From NCBI GenBank assembly GCA_964195335.1, contig CAXMPC010000006.1, forward strand, positions 1 through 27,240: a DNA stretch of 27,240 nucleotides, given 5' to 3'. The notes under the pieces are model-generated. The model was not told the DNA's origin and made no database searches. It worked only from the letters and a program-made list of their open reading frames with translations. Shown here piece by piece: positions 15,044 through 23,014 of the stretch. Both the position numbers and the translations under genes were made by a program. Origin of the DNA: QNFN01 sp964195335. GTDB lineage: Bacteria; Pseudomonadota; Gammaproteobacteria; QNFN01. The stretch's first letter is position 1; each line of letters opens with the position of its first letter.

Positions 15044-15558
15044 GTCACTCGGTCGTTTTCCGTCATGCCGGCACGCTGCCGATCGGAATCGTTCCACTGG
15101 CTGAAGGGATGCTCCACCAGCGCGACATTGTAGTAACGGGCCTCTTCGGTCACCTCGTGGCCGAGCCAGGCCGGAAGTTCGACCGCCTCGTCGGCGGCGT
15201 CGAGTTCGACCTCGGCCACCACCAGACCGTCGTTGTCGCCGGCGAAGACGTCAATCTCCCAAGTATGGTCGCCATGCCGGAGGCGGAAACGGGTCTTCTC
15301 AATCAGCGGTCCATGGCAGAGTTCGTCAAGGATGATCTCGGCATCGACCACCGGGATCAGGTACTCGAACTCGCGTCGCTTGGCGCCGACGGTCGCCCCC
15401 TTGATGTTGAGCCAGGCCTGGGTGCCACTGAGGCGCACCCGAACCGAACCCTGCTTGCCGCCCGCCAGGTAACCCTGGCGCATCACCTCGCCGGCATCGC
15501 ACTGTTCGCGCCAGCTGTCGCCGGCGACCAGGAATTTGCGCTCGATTTCGTAACTCAT
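15040..15558 (-). CDS. CYTH-domain phosphatase/adenylate cyclase-like protein
   Basis: This 172-residue protein is a CYTH tunnel-fold enzyme. It begins with the defining Glu-x-Glu-x-Lys motif (MSYEIERKFLV: Glu4, Glu6, Lys8), then GYLAGGKQGSVRVRLSG, LNIKGATVGAKRREFEY, TRFRLRHGDHTWEIDVFAG and LVVAEVELDAADE. These supply the acidic and basic residues that line the triphosphate tunnel. Most short bacterial members hydrolyse inorganic tripolyphosphate or related triphosphates; a cyclase role is less likely. The ATG at 15558 follows AAGGAAGGG. It is upstream of and overlaps apaG. Confidence 0.92.
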   Translation of the reverse strand: MSYEIERKFLVAGDSWREQCDAGEVMRQGYLAGGKQGSVRVRLSGTQAWLNIKGATVGAKRREFEYLIPVVDAEIILDELCHGPLIEKTRFRLRHGDHTWEIDVFAGDNDGLVVAEVELDAADEAVELPAWLGHEVTEEARYYNVALVEHPFSQWNDSDRQRAGMTENDRVT

Positions 15559-15641
15559 GGTTTCCCTTCCTTGTCCTGCCATCTTAGGCAATGGATCGCC
15601 GGTTGGGTATGCGAGCGGGTGGCGCTGTGAAGGGGGCTGCC

Positions 15642-16457
15642 ATGGCACTCGGCACCCTGCTGCTGGCGCTGCTGTTCGGTGGCCTGGCGCTGACAGGTTG
15701 GCTCTACCTGATCCAGGACCGGTTGCTCTACTTCCCCATCTCGGAGCTGGCCGGCGATCCCGGGCAGATCGGCCTCGAATTCGAGGAAGTGTGGCTGACG
15801 ACCACCGACGGTGAACGCCTGCACGCCTGGTACCTGCCGCACCCGCGCCCGCGGGGCGCGCTGCTGTTTCTGCACGGCAATGCCGGCAACATCAGTCATC
15901 GCCTCGACAGCCTGGCGATATTCCACCGCCTCGGACTGGCGACCCTGATCCTCGACTACCGCGGCTACGGCAAAAGCAGCGGCACGCCGAGCGAGCACGG
16001 CACCTATCTCGACGCTGACGCCGGTTGGGCGCACCTGACCGGCGTACGCGGCTTCACCGCTCAGCAGATCGTGCTGTTCGGCCGCTCGCTCGGTGGCACC
16101 ATAGCGGCCCACGCCGCCGTCGAGCACGGGCCCGCCGGTATGATTCTCGAGTCGACCATGAGCTCGGTCGCAGACATGGCCGCCGAACTCTATCCCTGGC
16201 TTCCGGCCCGTCGCCTGACCCGCAACGTCTACCCGGCCGTGGATGCGGTGGCCGCGTACCAGGGCCCGGTGTTGGTGGTGCACAGCCCGAATGATGAGAT
16301 CGTCCCGTACCACCACGCGGCTCGTTTGCTCACCGCGGCCGGGGGACGAAGTCAACGGCTCGACCTGCGTGGCGGTCACAACGACGGCTTCCTGGTCACC
16401 GGCGAGGCCTACGTCGCAGGTCTCGATGCTTTTCTCGCCGAGGTGCTGTCGCCTTGA
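15642..16457 (+). CDS. Membrane-anchored alpha/beta hydrolase (ABHD13/Bem46-like)
   Basis: This 271-residue protein starts with one membrane segment (about residues 4-25) followed by a serine hydrolase domain. The oxyanion segment is FLHGNAGN, the nucleophile elbow is GRSLGG with Ser149, the acid is probably Asp218 in HSPNDEIVP, and His246 in RGGHNDG completes the triad. The ATG at 15642 has GAAGGGGG just upstream; earlier in-frame ATGs at 15591 and 15609 lack a site. It diverges from the CYTH gene. The substrate is unknown; relatives include esterases and depalmitoylase-like proteins. A REP array begins ten bases after its stop. Confidence 0.88.
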   Translation: MALGTLLLALLFGGLALTGWLYLIQDRLLYFPISELAGDPGQIGLEFEEVWLTTTDGERLHAWYLPHPRPRGALLFLHGNAGNISHRLDSLAIFHRLGLATLILDYRGYGKSSGTPSEHGTYLDADAGWAHLTGVRGFTAQQIVLFGRSLGGTIAAHAAVEHGPAGMILESTMSSVADMAAELYPWLPARRLTRNVYPAVDAVAAYQGPVLVVHSPNDEIVPYHHAARLLTAAGGRSQRLDLRGGHNDGFLVTGEAYVAGLDAFLAEVLSP

Positions 16458-16467
16458 CGATGCCGTT

Positions 16468-16917
16468 GTCGGGCTGAAGCCCGACCCAAAGAGGAGAACC
16501 GTCTTCCTGGCTGCTGTAGGTCGGACTTCAGTCCGATATGGGAGTCACGATCACCACCGCGTCGGGCTGAAGCCCGACCTACAAAAGAAAGACCCGCCTT
16601 AAAGGCTGCTGTAGGTCGGACTTCAGTCCGACATGGAAGTCATGATCACCGCCGCTGTCGGGCTGAAGCCCGACCTACAAAAGAAAGCCTCCCTTACAGG
16701 CTGCTGTGGGTCGGACTTCAGTCCGACTTGGGAGTCACAATCACCGCCGCGTCGGGCTGAAGCCCGACCTACAAAAGAAAGACCCCCTTACAGGCTGCTG
16801 TGGGTCGGACTTCAGTCCGACTTGGGAGTCACGATCACCGCCTCTGTCGGGCCAAAGCCCGACCCACAGAAGAAACACCCGTTTTTCTGGCTGCTGTAGG
16901 TCGGACTTCAGTCCGAC
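16468..16917. repeat. Tandem array of five inverted REP pairs (BIME-like)
   Basis: Ten 23 bp palindromic units alternate in orientation every 46-49 bases. Forward units (core GTCGGGCTGAAGCCCGAC) start at 16468, 16561, 16657, 16751 and 16846. Inverted units (core GTCGGACTTCAGTCCGAC-like) start at 16515, 16610, 16705, 16799 and 16895. The linkers are also conserved, giving a composite repeat of 93-96 bp. The two unit types differ by a paired change in the stem (G-C for A-T) that keeps the hairpin. The fifth forward unit changes only the loop. The array fills the gap after the hydrolase gene and codes for no convincing protein. Confidence 0.92.
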
Positions 16918-17089
16918 AATAGAGTCGCGATCACCACCGCGTCCTGCTGGATGGCTTGCGCACCGAGAAGGTATCGACGCCTATCGCGGCCATACCCGTG
17001 GGGCCTAAAGGGGCTACTCCGACAATCAGGTCAGAGCCTCGTTTCCCTGTAGGAGGGCCGCCTACGGCCCGATCGGCTGACCCATGGCC
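16918..17089. other. Rest of intergenic region, with a GTAGGAGG-type palindrome
   Basis: Between the REP array and the rlmD stop, the only structure I see is a palindrome at 17048-17074 starting TGTAGGAGGGCCGCC and ending GGCCCGATC. It is a different REP type, related to copies at 21010, 21116 and 27214. No gene is visible. Confidence 0.6.
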
Positions 17090-18412
17090 TCAACACGCCT
17101 CGAACAGCGCCAGCGCCTCCGCGTGGGCCGTGTGCGGGAACATGTCCACCGCGCCCGCCGCCACCAGCCGGTAGCCATGATGGCGCACCAGCTCGGCGGC
17201 ATCACTGGCCAGGCTGACCGGATTGCAGGAGACGTAAACGATGCGCCGGGCACCGAGTGCGGCGACCGGCGCCAGGGCACGGCCGACGCCGGTCCGGGGC
17301 GGGTCAAGCAGCACACTGTCGACGGTCGTGCCGGGCTCGACCAGCGGCCCGGGATCAGCCGAGTAGAGGTCGCGCGCGGCGAAGGACGCATTGCCGATGC
17401 CGTTGCGTTCGGCGTTGGCCGTCGCCCGTGCCACCAGGCCCGCGCTCCCCTCGAGGCCGATCACCGCGCCGGCCCGCCGGGCCAGCGGCAGCGAGAAATT
17501 ACCCAGCCCGCAGAACAGGTCGAGTACCGTCTCGTTCGGCTGCGGGTCGAGCAGTGCCACGGCCCGGGCGACCAGCCGGCGGTTCAGCGGCCCGTTGACC
17601 TGGATGAAATCGGTCGGGCCGAAGGCGAACTCGACATCGAATTCGGGCAGGGCGTAGGTCAGGTCAGGCGGTGGGCTGCCGTCCAGGCCGACGATGCTCT
17701 GCTCGTCGCCCGGTTGCAGGCAGAGTGTCACGCCGTGCTCGTCGGCAAACGCTCGCAGCGCGGCCAGATCGTCCCCGGTCGCCGGATCGAGAATACGCAG
17801 CACCAGGATGGCCGCGTCATCACCCGCCGAGACCTCGACCTGGGGCGTACGCTGGCTCAATGACAGGCCACCGATCAGCCGCCCCAGTGGTTCGATCAGG
17901 CGCGCGACCTGTTCGACCAGCACGTGGCAGGTGGCCATGTCGGCGACGAAACTGCCGCCGCGCTCACGGAATCCGACCAGCACCCGGCCCTTCGCCGTCA
18001 CCAGCCGGGCCCCCAGACGCGCCCGGCGCCGGTAGTGCCAGGAAGGGCTGGCGAGCGGTTCGAGTGCTTTCTCGGGGATGACCTCCGCCTCGGCCAGCTG
18101 GTCGAGCAGCCGTTGCTGCTTCAGCGCCAACTGCGCCGTCGGGGCCTGGTGCATCAGGCTGCAACCGCCGCAGACGACGAAGTGCGGGCAGCGCGGCACC
18201 ACCCGGTCTGCACTCGGCGTGAGCACCCGGGTCACCTTCTCGGGGCGCGGGCGACGGCCGCCGCGCAGTTCGATCACCACCTGCTCACCGGGCAGGCCAC
18301 CGTGGGCTGCCTGCTCGCGGCCGTCGATTGTCACCACGGCGCGTCCCTTGCCGTTGAGCCCCTCGACCGTGGCCACCCTCGGGATCGGTGGGCGGCTGTT
18401 CCTGCGTGCCAC
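17090..18412 (-). CDS. rlmD: RlmD, 23S rRNA (uracil-1939) C5-methyltransferase
   Basis: This 440-residue enzyme methylates a 23S rRNA uridine using SAM. An N-terminal TRAM domain (about 10-65) is followed by iron-sulfur cysteines Cys75, Cys81, Cys84 and Cys162; the fourth is at the same number as in E. coli. The SAM site is VLDLFCGLGNFSLPLA (297-312), then LLDPPRTG, the catalytic Cys396 in VSCNP and the general base Glu432 in HAEALALF. The start is GTG at 18412, three bases after the MFS gene stop, with GGAAGGG upstream. The gene is probably transcribed with the MFS transporter. Confidence 0.95.
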   Translation of the reverse strand: MARRNSRPPIPRVATVEGLNGKGRAVVTIDGREQAAHGGLPGEQVVIELRGGRRPRPEKVTRVLTPSADRVVPRCPHFVVCGGCSLMHQAPTAQLALKQQRLLDQLAEAEVIPEKALEPLASPSWHYRRRARLGARLVTAKGRVLVGFRERGGSFVADMATCHVLVEQVARLIEPLGRLIGGLSLSQRTPQVEVSAGDDAAILVLRILDPATGDDLAALRAFADEHGVTLCLQPGDEQSIVGLDGSPPPDLTYALPEFDVEFAFGPTDFIQVNGPLNRRLVARAVALLDPQPNETVLDLFCGLGNFSLPLARRAGAVIGLEGSAGLVARATANAERNGIGNASFAARDLYSADPGPLVEPGTTVDSVLLDPPRTGVGRALAPVAALGARRIVYVSCNPVSLASDAAELVRHHGYRLVAAGAVDMFPHTAHAEALALFEAC

Positions 18413-18415
18413 GAT

Positions 18416-19663
18416 TCAGTGCCCTTCCAGAGGCTGGCCGCCGGCGAGATCCCGGCCGGCGATGAAATACCAGCCGGTCGCGATCACCTGCAGCACCAGC
18501 ATCATGCCGAACGCGGCGCGGTAGCCGTCCAGGGCGTAATGGCCGTCGCTGCTTGGCCAGAGGTCGATCACCACCCCCATCGTCCACTGCCCGGCGAACG
18601 CGGTGACAAAGACCAGCAGGTTGAGCCCGGTATTGACGCGACCGGCGAGCTCGGTCGGAAAGCGCTGCGACAACACGGCGTAGGGCAGGATTCCTACGGT
18701 GCCGAAGAAACCGAACAGCAGCCAGAGCGGCCACGCCAGCTCGCTCCAGCCGACGACCAGCAGCACCTGCACACAGATAAAGGCCAGCACCCCGGCCTCG
18801 GCCACCCGCAACGGGCGACCGGTTTTCTGCGCCAGGGTGCCGAGGCCGACGAAGCCGGCAATCATCGCTACCGACACCGTGGCCAGGACCGCGGCGACAC
18901 CCGGCCGGTCGAGGCCCGCGACGTCGCGCAGCCAGGGCCCGGACCAGAGTCCCTGGATCGACAGGAACGACGCCTGCGACATCACCGTCCACGGCGCGAT
19001 GCGCCAGAACAGGCGACTGGTAAAGACCTTCGCGATACCGCGCACCTGGTCGCCGAGGTGGACACCATGGCTCGGCTCCTCGCGTTCGGGGACCAGCAGG
19101 AAGATCAGCACGGCCACGCCCAGCGTCAGCACTGCGAGGAGGCTGAACACCCCGCGCCAGTCGGTGAAGCCGAGCGCGTACGCCACCGGCTGCGTCGCCG
19201 ACAGCGCCCCGAGACCACCGGCCGCCATCTGGAAGCCGTTGACCTGCGGCAGGCGGTCGCGCGGGAACCAGAGCACGAACGCCTTGAACGCCGCCATCAG
19301 GCAGGCCGAGACGCCGAAACCGATCAGGCCGCGACCGACGGTCAGGCCGAGTAGCGAGTCGCTGTGGGCGAAGATCCACGCCCCGGCTGCGGCGAACAGC
19401 AGCAGCGCGGCCTCGACGCGGCGCGGACCGTAGCGGTCGAGCAGGATGCCAAGCGGCAGCTGGAAGGCGGCGAAGGTGAGAAAGTAGGTGCTGGTCAGCA
19501 ACCCCAGGTCGGCGGCACCAAGGCCCACATCACGCACCAACTCGGGGGCGATGACGGCGTTGACCACCCGGTAGAGGTAGGAGAGGAAATAGCCGCAGGC
19601 GAACGGGAGGAAAACCGTCAGCCAGAGCTGTGTCGGCCGCGGCGGCATCGAGGGGGCGTGCAT
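18416..19663 (-). CDS. MFS transporter, 12 transmembrane segments
   Basis: This 415-residue inner-membrane carrier has the usual two six-helix halves. The loop between helices 2 and 3 carries GILLDRYGPRR (residues 72-82), and helix 1 has YRVVNAVIAPEL. It resembles the second MFS protein of the window (24653-25966) in the helix 1-3 region. The substrate cannot be read from the sequence. The ATG at 19663 has no clear ribosome site; a second ATG lies five codons in. A -10-like box sits only seven bases before the first ATG, so a leaderless message is possible. rlmD follows closely. Confidence 0.9.
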   Translation of the reverse strand: MHAPSMPPRPTQLWLTVFLPFACGYFLSYLYRVVNAVIAPELVRDVGLGAADLGLLTSTYFLTFAAFQLPLGILLDRYGPRRVEAALLLFAAAGAWIFAHSDSLLGLTVGRGLIGFGVSACLMAAFKAFVLWFPRDRLPQVNGFQMAAGGLGALSATQPVAYALGFTDWRGVFSLLAVLTLGVAVLIFLLVPEREEPSHGVHLGDQVRGIAKVFTSRLFWRIAPWTVMSQASFLSIQGLWSGPWLRDVAGLDRPGVAAVLATVSVAMIAGFVGLGTLAQKTGRPLRVAEAGVLAFICVQVLLVVGWSELAWPLWLLFGFFGTVGILPYAVLSQRFPTELAGRVNTGLNLLVFVTAFAGQWTMGVVIDLWPSSDGHYALDGYRAAFGMMLVLQVIATGWYFIAGRDLAGGQPLEGH

Positions 19664-19670
19664 CGACCGT

Positions 19671-19676
19671 ATTATC
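19671..19676 (-). promoter_or_regulatory. Possible -10 box placed for a leaderless transcript
   Basis: On the minus strand GATAAT ends seven bases before the ATG at 19663. If used, transcription would start at or next to the start codon. The -35 region is weak (CTGGAC at about 17-base spacing). Confidence 0.3.
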
Positions 19677-19763
19677 CCGACCGGGAGGGCACGGTCCAGC
19701 GCTCATGCGCGTTGTTTGTCCCACGGTTGATGATGGTCATTGTGGCCCGCCAACCGCGCCCCG

Positions 19764-20948
19764 ATGATGGGTCATCGTCACTATCCGGACATCCCCTTGA
19801 GCAACGGCCTTCTCGATCTCTCCTGGTGGCAGGTGATCCTCGTCACCCTGCTGCTGACCCACGTCACCATAGCCGCGGTCACCATCTTCCTGCACCGCGC
19901 CCAGGCCCATCGCGCCGTGGAACTGAACCCGGTCGTCAGTCACTTCTTCCGGCCCTGGCTCTGGCTGACCACCGGCATGATCACGCGCGAGTGGGTCGCC
20001 ATCCACCGCAAGCACCACGCCACTTGCGAGACTGAGGAAGACCCGCACAGCCCGCAGACCCATGGCATCCACGCCCTACTCTGGCGCGGGGTCGAACTCT
20101 ACCGGGTTGCGGCAAAAGACCAGGCCATGCTGGAACGCTACGGTCGTGGCACGCCGGACGACTGGCTCGAACGCCATGTCTACGGAGTCCACCCGAACTG
20201 GGGCATCAGCGTGACGCTGGTGATCAACGTCGTGCTGTTCGGGCCGATCGGCCTGACCGTCTGGGCCGTGCAGATGCTGTGGATCCCATTCTGGGCCGCT
20301 GGCGTCATCAACGGCCTCGGGCACTGGTGGGGCTACCGCAATTACGAGACCGACGACGCCGCCACCAACCTGGTGCCATGGGCGATCCTGGTCGGCGGCG
20401 AGGAACTGCACAACAACCACCACCAGGCTCCGGGCTCAGCACGGCTGTCGGCGCGCTGGTTCGAGTTCGACATCGGCTGGGCCTACATCCGCCTGATGCA
20501 GGCCATCGGCCTGGCCCGGGTACGCAACGACGCCTTCTCCGGGGTCAAGGCGCCGGTCGGCGCCCTACCCGCCGCCGCGGTCATCGACAAGCGCTTCATC
20601 CGCGACGTGGTGCTGCCGATCCTGCGCGACGAACGTCGTGGCATCGACCGTGCCGGACGCAAATTGCGGCGCAAGGCGCGCTGGCTGGTGCTACGCCAAC
20701 GCTCACGCCTCGACGCCTGGCAGCAGGGCCAGCTCGAACAACTGCTCGCCAGCAGCGAAAGGCTGCGCACCGCCTACGAAGCGCGCCAGAAGCTGGCCGA
20801 GATCTGGCGCCAGGCCGCCGGTGACCTCGAAACCGTGCGCCGCGAGTTCCGCGACTGGTGCCAGCGCGCCGAGCAGAGTGGCGTCGGCCGGCTGAGCGAG
20901 TTCGCCACCGCCCTGCGCGGCCAGTTGCTGCCGGCCCCGGCCCTGTAG
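19764..20948 (+). CDS. Delta-9-type fatty acid desaturase with transposase-like C-terminal extension
   Basis: From the ATG at 19764 this is a 394-residue membrane protein. The di-iron histidine boxes are H44RAQAH49, H81RKHH85 and H216NNHH220, with an extra His in GLGHWWG; two pairs of membrane helices lie around them. This fits acyl-lipid or acyl-CoA desaturases that introduce a double bond. Beyond residue 273 there is a soluble helical tail of about 120 residues with RKARWLVLRQ, LEQLLASSERLRTAYEARQKLAEIW and WCQRAEQSGVGRLSEFATALR, which resembles the end of ISL3-family transposases. No clear ribosome site is seen. The stop codon TAG falls inside the first copy of a REP repeat. Confidence 0.9.
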   Translation: MMGHRHYPDIPLSNGLLDLSWWQVILVTLLLTHVTIAAVTIFLHRAQAHRAVELNPVVSHFFRPWLWLTTGMITREWVAIHRKHHATCETEEDPHSPQTHGIHALLWRGVELYRVAAKDQAMLERYGRGTPDDWLERHVYGVHPNWGISVTLVINVVLFGPIGLTVWAVQMLWIPFWAAGVINGLGHWWGYRNYETDDAATNLVPWAILVGGEELHNNHHQAPGSARLSARWFEFDIGWAYIRLMQAIGLARVRNDAFSGVKAPVGALPAAAVIDKRFIRDVVLPILRDERRGIDRAGRKLRRKARWLVLRQRSRLDAWQQGQLEQLLASSERLRTAYEARQKLAEIWRQAAGDLETVRREFRDWCQRAEQSGVGRLSEFATALRGQLLPAPAL

Positions 20949-21190
20949 GTTCGGCCCCTTTATGCCCCACGGGTACGGCCGCGATCCGGCCGTGCCACGA
21001 GGTACATCCATCGGCCCGTGGGCGGGCCTCCTACAGGCTCCGTGCCCCCTGTAGGAGCGACCCCTTTATGCCCCACGGGTACGGCCGCAATTCGACCGTG
21101 CCGACACGATCGTCGATCGGCCCGTGGGCGGGCCTCCTACCAGGCACCGCGCCCCTGTAGGAGCGGCCCCCCGGCCGCGATTCGACATTG
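20944..21190. repeat. 106 bp tandem repeat built of GTAGGAG-type REP palindromes
   Basis: Two full units start at 20944 and 21050, and a third partial unit at 21156, an exact 106-base period. Each begins TGTAGG(AG/TT)CG and contains CCCCTTTATGCCCCACGGG, and the full units end with an inverted copy (ATCGGCCCGTGGGCGGGCC and CTCCTAC) at 21010-21035 and 21116-21141. The third copy is a compact palindrome, GGAGCGGCCCCCCGGCCGC. It fills the 324-base gap between the desaturase and crotonase genes and overlaps the last codons of the desaturase. Confidence 0.88.
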
Positions 21191-21272
21191 CCACGGCCTC
21201 CGTGCCCAGCTTCACGGCCGGCGCGAGCGGCGTGTAGACTCGGTCCATCACGATCCTGACCAGGAGCCCACA

Positions 21273-22079
21273 ATGTCCGCTGCCCTACCCGCCACGGAAG
21301 ACGCCCCGCTGCTGCTGCGCGAGGATGCCGACGGCATCGCCACGCTGACGCTGAACCGTCCGGACATGTTCAACTCGCTCTCCAATGACCTTCTCGACGC
21401 CCTTCAGGCCGAGTTCGAAGCGATCGAGAAAGACCGCTCGGTACGAGTAGTGGTACTTGCCGCTAACGGCCGCGCCTTCTGCACCGGCTGTGATCTTAAG
21501 GAGATGCGCGAGGACAGTTCCAAGGAGACCATGCGCGCGCTGTTCGACAAGTGCGGGCTGTTGATGCTGACCCTGGTCCGCATCCCGCAGCCGGTCATCG
21601 CCAAGGTGCACAGCATCGCCACTGCCGCCGGCTGCCAGCTGGTCGCCACCTGCGACATGGCCATCGCTGCCGAGGACGCCAAGTTCGCCGTCTCGGGCAT
21701 CAACCTGGGCCTTTTCTGCTCCGCACCAATGGTCGCGCTTACGCGCAACGTGCCGCGCAAGGTAGCGATGGAAATGCTGGTCACCGGAGACTTCATCGAT
21801 GCGCATCGTGCCGCCAGCCATGGGCTGGTCAACCGCGCGGTGCCGGCTGACGAACTCGACGAGGCGGTCGCCGAACTTGCCGCCAAGATCGCCAGCCAGA
21901 GCCCGATCTCGATCAGCATGGGCAAGCAGATCTTCTACCGGCAACTCGAGGCGGCCTCAGACGCCGCTTACGACATCGGCAACGAAACCATGGCCTGCAA
22001 CATGACCACCGAGGATGCCCGCAACGGCATCGACGCCTTCATCGGCAAGCAGCCGCGCCCGGAGTGGAAGGGACGCTAA
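21273..22079 (+). CDS. Crotonase-fold (enoyl-CoA hydratase family) protein lacking the catalytic glutamates
   Basis: This 268-residue protein belongs to the enoyl-CoA hydratase/isomerase superfamily. It has LTLNRPDMFNSLS, the oxyanion-hole segment GRAFCTGCDLKEM (66-78) and HSIATAAGCQLVATCDMAIA. At the two positions where hydratases carry glutamate it has Gln122 and Gly142 (FAVSGINLGLFC), as in the ECHDC3-like subgroup, so ordinary hydratase chemistry is unlikely. The ATG has AGGAG six bases upstream. It is followed 27 bases on by a sterol desaturase-family gene and is probably transcribed with it. Its role in lipid metabolism is inferred from context. Confidence 0.88.
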   Translation: MSAALPATEDAPLLLREDADGIATLTLNRPDMFNSLSNDLLDALQAEFEAIEKDRSVRVVVLAANGRAFCTGCDLKEMREDSSKETMRALFDKCGLLMLTLVRIPQPVIAKVHSIATAAGCQLVATCDMAIAAEDAKFAVSGINLGLFCSAPMVALTRNVPRKVAMEMLVTGDFIDAHRAASHGLVNRAVPADELDEAVAELAAKIASQSPISISMGKQIFYRQLEAASDAAYDIGNETMACNMTTEDARNGIDAFIGKQPRPEWKGR

Positions 22080-22106
22080 CCCTCGGGACAACGCACGGAG
22101 GGCCTC

Positions 22107-22922
22107 ATGGAACACGAGGCATGGATTCGCCTGCTCGCCTTCGCCGCCATCTTCGCGGCCATGGCCTACTGGGAGGTGCGCGCACCGCGCCGTGACCCGG
22201 AACTGGGCCGCGCCACCCGCTGGCCCGCCAATCTCGGTCTGCTGGTGATCGACGGCCTGCTGGTGCGACTGCTGATCACTACCGCCGCCGTTGGCATCGC
22301 CCTGCTCGGCGAGGCGCGCGACTGGGGCCTGCTCAACAACCTCGACCTGCCCGTATGGCTGGCCGTGATCGTCGCCGTCATCCTGCTCGACCTGGCGATC
22401 TACCTGCAGCACGTGTTGTTTCACGCCGTACCGGTCTTCTGGCGGCTGCACCGCGTCCATCACAGCGACATGGAATTCGACCTGACCACCGCGGTGCGTT
22501 TCCACCCGATCGAGATCCTGCTGTCGATGCTGATCAAGATGGGACTGGTCGCCGCCCTCGGCGCCCCGGCGCTGGCGGTGATGCTGTTCGAGGTGATCCT
22601 CAACGGCATGGCCATGTTCAACCACGGCAACGTCTACCTGCCGTGGGAACTGGATCAGAAGTTACGCCGCGTCGTCGTTACTCCGGACATGCATCGCGTC
22701 CACCACTCGGTGCACCCGAGCGAGACCAACAGCAACTTCGGCTTCAATCTGTCGGTGTGGGACCGGTTGTTCGGGACCTACCGGGATCAGCCGGTCGATG
22801 GCCACACCGGCATGACCATCGGCCTCGACGATTACCGAGACCCCAAAACGTTGGGCATCACCGGGTTGCTGATGCAGCCGTTCAAGGGTGGCGCTCGGGG
22901 CGGGATGCTTGGCGGGGAATGA
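22107..22922 (+). CDS. Sterol desaturase/fatty acid hydroxylase family membrane protein
   Basis: This 271-residue integral membrane di-iron protein has the family histidine motifs H102VLFH106, H115RVHH119, a single His in FNHGN (His173) and H196RVHH200. Four to five hydrophobic segments precede and separate them. Such enzymes hydroxylate or desaturate lipids, carotenoids or sterol-like compounds; the substrate is unknown. The ATG follows GGAGG. The integron cassette boundary lies only 24 bases after its stop codon. Confidence 0.92.
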   Translation: MEHEAWIRLLAFAAIFAAMAYWEVRAPRRDPELGRATRWPANLGLLVIDGLLVRLLITTAAVGIALLGEARDWGLLNNLDLPVWLAVIVAVILLDLAIYLQHVLFHAVPVFWRLHRVHHSDMEFDLTTAVRFHPIEILLSMLIKMGLVAALGAPALAVMLFEVILNGMAMFNHGNVYLPWELDQKLRRVVVTPDMHRVHHSVHPSETNSNFGFNLSVWDRLFGTYRDQPVDGHTGMTIGLDDYRDPKTLGITGLLMQPFKGGARGGMLGGE

Positions 22923-22939
22923 AGAGACATTTTAGGAAG

Positions 22940-23014
22940 AACTAACGCCCAGCATCAGCGGTCAGCAAAGCGCGCAGCGGTTTGGCGATCCGTTTGCATG
23001 CGCTTGTTATGTGG
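22940..23014 (-). repeat. attC recombination site of the integron cassette
   Basis: On the minus strand the site runs CCACATAACAAGCGCATG, AAACGG, a central part with AAACCGC and GCGCTTTGC, then CCGCTGATGCTGGGCG and TTAG. It has the TAACAA start, the GCG-TTAG end, and L-arm matches (GCAT, CGG) interrupted by unpaired bases, all standard for attC sites about 70 bases long. The recombination cut would fall between 22946 and 22945. Confidence 0.8.

Noticed and set aside
16458..16899. Open frames through the REP array coding for repeated KPDLQKK-type peptides
   Set aside because: They exist in several frames only because the DNA repeats; there are no ribosome sites and no non-repetitive protein part.
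16468..16917. CRISPR array
   Set aside because: Repeats alternate in orientation and are palindromic, the linkers between them are nearly identical instead of unique, and there are no cas genes.
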